64,000 nucleotides of DNA from Caprimulgus europaeus (Eukaryota > Chordata > Aves > Caprimulgiformes > Caprimulgidae), in contig OU015540.1 of assembly GCA_907165065.1 (NCBI GenBank), positions 2,898,001-2,962,000 on the forward strand, in the 5' to 3' direction. The position numbers and the translations under genes are program-made. The notes under the pieces were generated by a model, which saw nothing but the letters and a program-made list of their open reading frames with translations, was not told where the DNA came from and ran no database searches. Below, in pieces: positions 57,901 through 64,000 of the stretch; position 1 is the first letter of the stretch, and every line of letters starts with the position of its first letter.

Positions 57901-60452
57901 TAAGGAATCACTCCAATAATGCTTTTGGCACAGGAGGTTTTACAGGCGTACACCATGATCAGGAGTTCCATGATCGTAGTATTCACATCCCTGGAACAAG
58001 AAGCATCTGGTTCTGTAGCTGGTGCATAGAAATCCTGTGTTCAACACAACATCCACACCCACTCCAGGAATTTCACTCCAGAGTGAGGTGACTGAGTGAC
58101 CTTCACTACGAATCCAGCTCTGCACCTCAGGACAGCAAGTGCCCCGGACCCAGCATTTTAATTCTTCCCTAGAATTACACTTCATTATTTCTTTCACTTG
58201 GCTTTTTTTGGGCAATTCAGCAGTTTTTGTGATACTATTTTCAGGCTTTTAGTAATACAGCATGTTGCTGTACCAAAGTAGTCCATAATTTACCTCCAAC
58301 ATCTACTTCTATTACACATAAAATAAGTATATTTTTCAATACACATAAGCTTTTTTAAAAAAAGTTTCAGATTTTACAACATTCCTCTACAGTTCAAGGC
58401 AACAGCAGGCTAAATATTTAACAATCACTATCTATTTTCTGCCATAAATTAAAAGATTGAGAAGTTACTTTTTCAGATAAGAACTGGTCATGAACTGAGA
58501 GACCTTCTATTTCTGTTGCCATTAGAAAAAATGACTTAATATTTGTAAAGTTCTTTCCATATATATAAAAAGAATTGTTTTCTGAATCATGGGACATTGT
58601 CTAGGAAATGCTCCTCCCACATTTAGAACTTTGTAATGGTGCTGGAGATGGGGCAGCTGAAAAGGGAAGAATTTAAAGAGCTTGACATAAGCAAAAGAAT
58701 GCACTCAGCAGAGACCCAGGGGAAGGTTTCACTGACATGTTCACTGAAAATGACAATAACAGGGGTTAGCTTATCCTGAAGTCTTCTTTGTGTACATATC
58801 AAAAAAACCCCAAACAATAACAAAAACCCCACAAAGAGAAACCTCTATCTAATTAATCTAAGCTTATTATTCCATATCATATATATAAAATGCAAAGAAA
58901 AATTAAAACAGAAGCATTCCTATGGACAGCCCATGTCAAAATGCTGCAGAGTGTCTTTAAACCATTACTCACTTTGAGACTGTTTGGATAATAAACACAT
59001 CCTTTCCTCTCACAGACTCCTGAATCTGCACTCTTGTTTCTGCCAAGAAGAGAAATATGTAATATTTGCAATAGCAAAACTCAATCAAGTCTAAGAAAAG
59101 GGTGGCCAATACACACACATCATAATTAGGTAAGTTTCCAGTTTTGATAGTTAAACACTTACCTCTGTTTGGCTCTTGATAAACCTGAACCTTCCCCATC
59201 TCAACTCCTAAGCGCCTGCAGGAGCGGAAAAAAGAAAATCAGAAGTCAACATGAGAAAAATAAAGGGCAAAACAAATGCAAAGTCCACACAATGCAGCAG
59301 TTACAGGAAAGGCTGCATTTCACAGGAGAAAACAAAGAAAAGAAAATCCCAAACCATAAAGCCAGGAGTTACAGTGGAAATCTCTGAACAAAGCATCTAC
59401 AATTTCCAGAAGCTGCACTGCGTGCTGGGCTGAACTCATTTTCAAGTCAAGTTCAGAAGGAGCAGCAGAAAAAAAAAAATGTTTGATTACTAAATTATGT
59501 CATAATTTTTAATATATACTTTTAGATAGGTTATACATATATTGCCATATATCTATTTATATACACATGTCAACATAAACCTGCATAATGCTTAAAAGAC
59601 CACTTTTAATTCTTCTATACAGAAAAAAATGCCAACGTAGAGTGAAATGGAAATAATAGCAAGCTCTAGCTGATGAATAATGCAAGACTAATGCCTGCTA
59701 TGTTTCTTTCACCCCAGCATTAGTATAAACCCCCATCACTAAAAATAAAGATGCTTTGCACTTATGCTCAAGTCCTTGCAACATGTAACATCAGCTCCTT
59801 TCCACTCTCCTTTCTCCTCCCATTTCTCCCTCAATTTGGGTACACAATCCTCAGGAAGAAACCCCTTGGCAATGTTACGCATCCTGATACTGCTACAGCA
59901 GCATGGTAAAACATTTTCTGAAGTCATAAAAGTTCTGCTGAAGCTATTCATGCATTTAAAGCTAAACAAGTGTCCCCATCTAAAATATACAGGGAGCAGG
60001 ATGGACACAGCTTTGCCATCTAAGAAAACTCTGCCACAAGGAGAACAAGAAAAAGATAAAAACTTCTGCCATGGTTATTTAACACTATCTACACATGAAT
60101 TTTCCCCAGGTGTTCTCTACCACACACTGCAGCCAATCATACCCTGCCAGTGAATGATTTAAACACCAGTTCTTTTCCTTGTGATTGATCTGGTGAAACA
60201 CTTTGCACAACACAGCACACTGGATATTCTCCCAAACCGTGGCAGTTTTCCTACATAACTTTCCTTACACAGAGCAATCAGTCCCATCATACCACCACCA
60301 AGATCCTATGGTGCCCTGCAGGATTTCACTCACTCAGCAATCCTCTTCGACAGTTCCATGCATGATGAATTGGAATTAGCTGAAAACAGCACCAGTCCAC
60401 CCTTGGTGATATTCATGATGGCCCCAATTTCAGTTGATGGCACACAAAACAT
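48763..60452 (-). CDS. PRPSAP2: PRPSAP2, PRPP synthetase-associated protein 2, complete, 10 coding exons
   Basis: Non-catalytic subunit of the cytosolic PRPP synthetase complex (PAP41), thought to restrain PRPS1/2 in nucleotide synthesis. Exons in transcript order: 60452-60334, 59215-59163, 59039-58973, 57990-57818, 56855-56740, 53192-53137, 50744-50596, 50171-50101, 49424-49278, 48921-48763. They total 1110 bases, 369 residues plus TGA, equal in length to the human protein, and all phases agree. Seen: [19 protein letters not shown] start, [20 protein letters not shown], the family-specific insert with [16 protein letters not shown] (about 113-128), [18 protein letters not shown], the altered PRPP loop [12 protein letters not shown] (about 267-278) and [16 protein letters not shown] end. 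Those inserts separate PRPSAP from true PRPS enzymes; the N-terminus fits PRPSAP2 better than PRPSAP1. The non-coding first exon is in the CpG island near 63590-63840. Confidence 0.97.
49278..49424 (-). CDS. PRPSAP2: PRPSAP2 coding exon 9 (aa 269-317)
   Basis: [41 protein letters not shown]. Carries the altered PRPP-binding loop. Donor GTAAGT. Confidence 0.97.
50101..50171 (-). CDS. PRPSAP2: PRPSAP2 coding exon 8 (aa 245-268)
   Basis: [24 protein letters not shown]; acceptor AATCAG, donor GTAAGA. Confidence 0.96.
50596..50744 (-). CDS. PRPSAP2: PRPSAP2 coding exon 7 (aa 195-245)
   Basis: [44 protein letters not shown] differs from MVRS in human. Donor GTAAGT. Confidence 0.96.
50745..53136 (-). 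other. PRPSAP2 intron between coding exons 6 and 7
   Basis: AT-rich; holds the 54-bp duplication. No LINE copy recognised. Confidence 0.75.
51388..51495. repeat. 54-bp tandem duplication
   Basis: Two copies of a 54-base unit beginning TTTCTGTAAGGAAGTGTAAG, nearly identical, in the PRPSAP2 intron between 50745 and 53136. Confidence 0.92.
53137..53192 (-). CDS. PRPSAP2: PRPSAP2 coding exon 6 (aa 177-195)
   Basis: [19 protein letters not shown]; acceptor CTACAG, donor GTGGGT. Confidence 0.95.
53193..56739 (-). other. PRPSAP2 intron between coding exons 5 and 6
   Basis: AT-rich unique sequence; nothing else seen. Confidence 0.7.
56740..56855 (-). CDS. PRPSAP2: PRPSAP2 coding exon 5 (aa 138-176)
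   Basis: [19 protein letters not shown] to LLQYIQEE, the MDLHQxQIQGFF signature of the PRPP synthetase family. Acceptor TTTAAAG, donor GTGAGG. Confidence 0.97.
56856..58972 (-). other. PRPSAP2 introns flanking coding exon 4
   Basis: Introns 56856-57817 and 57991-58972, AT-rich; nothing else seen. Confidence 0.7.
57818..57990 (-). CDS. PRPSAP2: PRPSAP2 coding exon 4 (aa 80-137)
   Basis: [37 protein letters not shown], ending MMCKAG. Contains the PRPSAP-specific basic insert. Donor GTAAGA. Confidence 0.97.
58973..59039 (-). CDS. PRPSAP2: PRPSAP2 coding exon 3 (aa 58-80)
   Basis: [20 protein letters not shown] to SK; acceptor TTGGCAG, donor GTGAGT, phase 1 in and 2 out. Confidence 0.96.
59163..59215 (-). 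CDS. PRPSAP2: PRPSAP2 coding exon 2 (aa 40-57)
   Basis: [17 protein letters not shown], acceptor CTGCAG, donor GTAAGT, in phase with its neighbours. Confidence 0.96.
59216..60333 (-). other. PRPSAP2 intron between coding exons 1 and 2
   Basis: Very AT-rich, including TATA/ATAT runs near 59510-59570; nothing else seen. Confidence 0.7.
60334..60452 (-). CDS. PRPSAP2: PRPSAP2 first coding exon (aa 1-40)
   Basis: ATG at 60450-60452; a second in-frame ATG (MNITKGG) lies 12 codons in. Acceptor upstream is either just above 60485 (TTGCAG) or 60477 (TTGTAG). Donor GTGAGT after GA|G. Confidence 0.93.
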
Positions 60453-60485
60453 CAAACCTTAAGTTGTTTTCCCGCTTCTACAAGA

Positions 60486-63400
60486 CTGCAAGAGATCAAA
60501 GGTCTGTTAGTCACAATGTTAAAAACAAAAGAGAAATTTTCTGTTTAGAAAGTGAAGAGTTTCCCATAAACCTGTATTTTCCACAATTATCAACACTTTA
60601 ATAGTACCAGGAGTAGATCCTTCCAGTATGTTGTGACCCATAAGCCACACCATTTACCAACCAAGCTCAGTAAACCTAACGAGAACAGAGCTTCAGCCTG
60701 CCTTGCCTTCCTTCTGCCTCCAAGCTTTACACATCCTCCAGCAGAATGCTTCTCTAGACACCTCCAAAGATCCCCCCAGACAACCTCCTAACTTCAACTG
60801 GCTTTTTTCATTGTTTTTTTAATCATTTTTTTTAATATATTTTCCTCAGGCTAACACAGATTCTCCTTTCCATTCACTTATCCAGTTCATTTTCCAGAAC
60901 TGAGCAACATTTATTGACTGTTTCAAGATCACAAAGCCAGTCAGAGGTAGAAGTGAGCTAAACAGAGCTCCTGGGCCCTGGCTCTGCTAAATTGGCTACA
61001 AGAGTCTATTTCCACAGCTATGTATCTTTCCTTCACTCTACAATAAATTATAAACTTACAAATAAGGATGAAATGTAAGGAAGAGCTCAATAAAGGCGGT
61101 AGCTGTTAATAATGACCTCTTGCACAATGCATCCACTTGGTGAAGCAGTTGTCATTCTTTGATACTAATCTCTCCTGTGAAAACAGGAGAAAAATATCAA
61201 GAGGAAATCTATACAATCTTTTTTCCAAATAAAGGCACAAACAAAAGATTTTATGGGAGTCCATCTTCACACTTTTTATTCTTTTTTGTAACATCATTTT
61301 CATTACATCCTCTAATACAAATTTAATTCAAAAAATTAAATTAAAAAAATCCCAAAACACAAAAAACTCAACACACTGAGAAGCAGCCACTGATAGATAA
61401 AAGTAGCAGGCAGAGGGTGGTGGAGCACTGGAACAGGCTCCCCAGGGAGGTGCTCACGGCACCAAGGCTGAGAATCTTCCAGAAGCATTTGGCCAAGGCC
61501 CTCAGGGACAGGGTGTGAATGTTGGGATTGTCCTGTGCAGGGACAGGAGTTGGACTCGATGAGCCTTGTGGGTCCAACTCACAACATTCTGTGATTCTGT
61601 GAACTCAAAAAGTCTCAGGCTCCTGCACTTCATTTCCGCTGTATAAATAGTCCAATCCTTCACCACCCATTTTAGCATTATGTAGGGGACTGAAAATACT
61701 GAATAAGAGTGGTCTAATTCAGAAAAAAGTCAAGGGACATTAGGATAAATCAATAACTTCTTTCCTGGCAAACATCTCCCTGCTGAGAAACATAATTGTC
61801 TAAGAGTTACAGGTAATCTGTTCAAAAACACTGCTGGTCTATCAACTATTAAATATTCCCGAACAGCATCTAAAATGAAATCAACAGTTTTCATACTTAA
61901 AGTTTCTATAAAGAAACTCATTCAGCCCACCTTTGCAACTAGACATACTCTTGCTCAGTTTGACTTCATCACAGAAACTGTCCCAAATTCATTTGTGACT
62001 AAGAGCCAAAATAAAGCCAGTAACTTCTTAACAACAAATCTCTTCATGAAGCAGCTGTGCTACGGTCAGTTGCTGTGAATGAAAATCTCTACCACCAAAG
62101 CAAGACCTTTCAGCCTTTGCTTTCAGACAAGAAGATTAAAAAAAAAAAAAATAATAATCCTAGGAGGCAGGTTGGTTACAAACAGAATTAAGCTCAACTC
62201 GATCCCTATATCCCTCCCAAACTAAGTACCCAACAATTTAAGGAGAATTAAAAAGCTGCTTCTTAGCTTGTGTTTCTTTGTTCTGCTGCACACTGACTCC
62301 CTGTAACTCCCAGCTGTTAATTAACAGCCATCATCTGTCAAATATTCATAACAGTGTTAAAGATACATCTTAAATCCAGCCAAGTGAGCATGTACTAGAA
62401 ATGCTTTTAGGTCTCACAACACCACCTGACAGCACCCTGCTTGTGTGATTAGATGAGAACAATGCAGAGACAACTTTCAATGTTACTAAAAACACTCACA
62501 CGGTGTTTTGAAGACAAAGGGGTTTTTTTTCCAATTGTGTTACCTTCTTTGCTCCATGGATTAGGAAAATAAGGAGAGTTAAGAAATCTGCTGACAGACA
62601 AGAGTTGTTGGTTCCTGATTATTGTTCAGGGTGCATTTTACACCACAGTAAGATACTGACACAATCACAAGCAACACAGAACATAGTCCTTCAGATAACC
62701 ATAGGTCAAGGACTTTCTTGTGGATGTAATTCAGCAGCAACATGTGGGCTACAGTGTGTGTCGGGAGAGAAATTGCATTTGTAGAGTAACACTGATAGAT
62801 CAGCCTTGAAACAGGTGTTGGGATGACAGCAAGCTCACAAAACTTTATTAGATGTGTAAAGACATGACTCCACATGGGTACATGGGACTACAACCCTCTG
62901 GCTTGAGGGGGACAAATCTCCCAAGCCTGCATCGGATTTGGGAAGACACACAGACCACAGAGTGAGCTGCAGCCCACAAACACCTACCCTTTCTTCTGGG
63001 CTGCACACAAGTACACAGACACATGATGAACACAATTACTGGACTGGGTAGACATGATGCCCTACTGCCACTGGTTTTACCCCACGAATTGAACATGTCC
63101 ACAGAGAAAGCGAGAGAGGCAGGAATCACTGTCCGGGATAACCACGGTCCTGAAGAATTGATCCCCACGGGCTGGAGGGAAACTGAACCCTCTCATCCAT
63201 CTCCCCACGGGGAATTTCCCCAGCCCCAGAAGGACTCTCCACACTTACCTATCCCCCCCTCCTCTGGGTCCCTGAGGATCCCTTCCCTCCTCGCCGGGCA
63301 GAGGCCTGGGCTGGCCGCCGCCCCCAGCGTGGCAGCGAGCACGCCGCTCCCGGCACCTGTAGGGCTGGCGGGCGGCGAGGAGCCCCCAGTCACACAGGAG

Positions 63401-63589
63401 ATGGGCAGCCCAGGAAAGGGTCTCCCTCCCACAGGACCCCTGAGGGGAGGGAGATGAAGCCCCTTCCTCAGGCGGCGGGACCCTGTGTGGGGAAGGGGCG
63501 AGAGCGCTGGGGAAGGGGGATGTCCTGCCCTCACACAGCCGGCGGGAGTGGGCTGAGCGGGCGGGCGCGCCCCTTTCTGAAGGCCTTAC
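60486..63589 (-). other. PRPSAP2 intron between the non-coding first exon and the start-codon exon
   Basis: AT-rich with one CR1 copy (61400-61606); the right end enters the CpG island. No further exon could be shown. Confidence 0.65.
61400..61606 (+). repeat. CR1 LINE fragment, different subfamily
   Basis: GTGGAGCACTGGAACAGGCT, GGGAGGTGCTCACGGCACC, GGAGTTGGACTCGATGAGCC and the tail CATTCTGTGATTCTGTGA. In PRPSAP2 intron 1. Confidence 0.85.
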
Positions 63590-63694
63590 CTGCCGGCTCC
63601 GGCCCCCCGGCCCCCGGGAGAAGGCAGCCCGGCCGGAGGGGAGGGGGAGAGGCAGAGGCAGCGGCGGAGCTCAGCCCCTCCGGTTCTCCGCTTG

Positions 63695-63706
63695 CAAGAT
63701 GGCGGC
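63695..63706 (+). promoter_or_regulatory. YY1-like element, plus orientation
   Basis: CAAGATGGCGGC on the plus strand, a strong YY1 match, facing the minus-strand copy at 63823-63834. Confidence 0.6.
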
Positions 63707-63822
63707 GCCGGCTGAGGGAGGTGGAGGGGGGGGGGGGAGGGAGGGAGCGCGAGGGGCGGGCGCGAGGCGACGCCCTCCTTCCCCCCCGCCCTTCCCGCCA
63801 CGGCCTGAGGCGCGCAGGGGCC

Positions 63823-63834
63823 GCCGCCATCTTG
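63823..63834 (-). promoter_or_regulatory. PRPSAP2: YY1-like element, minus orientation
   Basis: The same 12-base motif on the minus strand, oriented with PRPSAP2 transcription and consistent with a start site just to its right. Confidence 0.6.
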
Positions 63835-64000
63835 TCCCCCCCTCACCCTCACGATGCTGAGGGGGGACCCCACTATCAACGCTGCATCTCAGCTTTTCCT
63901 CCCCCCCCCAAAAAAAAGCGAGCACGATGGATGGGTAACAGCCCCCACCACGGTCATGAGAGCCCCGGTGCAAAGTCCATAGGGCACAAGCCAGCAGATG

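Larger units (their letters stand above)
63590..63840 (-). promoter_or_regulatory. PRPSAP2: PRPSAP2 non-coding first exon and core promoter
   Basis: On the minus strand a GC-rich leader ends in a clean donor, GGCAG|GTAAGG, with last exon base 63590. The motif CAAGATGGCGGC at 63834-63823 is the YY1 element that usually sits just after the start of housekeeping transcripts. The true start site is estimated near 63840. Confidence 0.65.
63250..63870. promoter_or_regulatory. CpG island at the PRPSAP2 5' end
   Basis: Dense CG dinucleotides and GC-box-like GGGCGG stretches, unlike the AT-rich intron to the left. Includes the inferred first exon. It may drive transcription in both directions, but no plus-strand gene can be proven before the window ends. 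Confidence 0.7.

Noticed and set aside
63023..63457. 144-codon plus-strand frame beside the PRPSAP2 promoter
   Set aside because: Proline-rich composition of a CpG island, no domain and no splice context; a chance frame is more likely.
63531..63830. Minus-strand frame starting MAAAPARL in the PRPSAP2 leader
   Set aside because: Its ATG belongs to the YY1 motif; the frame does not join the PRPSAP2 coding exon and looks like GC-rich leader.

Overview
This window is vertebrate nuclear DNA, almost certainly from a bird. It carries many 5'-truncated CR1 LINE copies with the typical terminal ATTCTRTGATTCT-like 3' ends. Introns are short, the first 45 kb are GC-rich with many minisatellites, and the gene order matches the block GRAP - FAM83G/SLC5A10 - PRPSAP2 known from human 17p11.2. 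No bacterial-type operons, rRNA, CRISPR or IS elements are present. The species cannot be named from the sequence alone.

Layout. (1) 1-4165, plus strand: the 3' half of GRAP, a GRB2-family adaptor. It has two SH2 exons and one C-terminal SH3 exon; the N-terminal SH3 exons lie left of the window. (2) 4100-45580, minus strand: a complete 15-exon SLC5A10 (SGLT5, a sodium/sugar cotransporter of 621 codons), transcribed toward GRAP so that the two genes end tail to tail. (3) 13308-30396, plus strand: a complete five-exon FAM83G (PAWS1, 884 codons), lying antisense inside SLC5A10. FAM83G coding exons 1-4 are in SLC5A10 intron 9. SLC5A10 exon 9 lies inside FAM83G intron 4, and the last FAM83G exon is in SLC5A10 intron 8, so the genes are interleaved. 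(4) 48230 to about 63840, minus strand: a complete PRPSAP2 of 10 coding exons and 369 residues, with a non-coding first exon in a CpG island at the right edge.

All 33 exon pieces were placed by translating, matching to remembered family proteins, and requiring GT/AG splice sites with consistent phase. The three complete genes each sum to an exact multiple of three, which is a strong internal check. The products act in unrelated places: tyrosine-kinase signalling (GRAP), renal mannose/fructose uptake (SLC5A10), CK1/SMAD-linked epidermal signalling (FAM83G) and control of PRPP synthetase (PRPSAP2). Their grouping is conserved synteny, not a pathway.

The non-coding parts hold at least 13 CR1 fragments (six from one nearly identical subfamily), several minisatellites, a 162-bp pyrimidine tract, a perfect 37-bp-arm palindrome at 10019-10096, two internal CpG-rich islands that look like promoters, and several AT-rich homeodomain-motif islands that may be conserved enhancers. 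I found no sign of a wholly new gene system. The best candidates for unreported biology are the palindrome, the internal CpG island with a splice donor at 22640-22844, and the antisense architecture.
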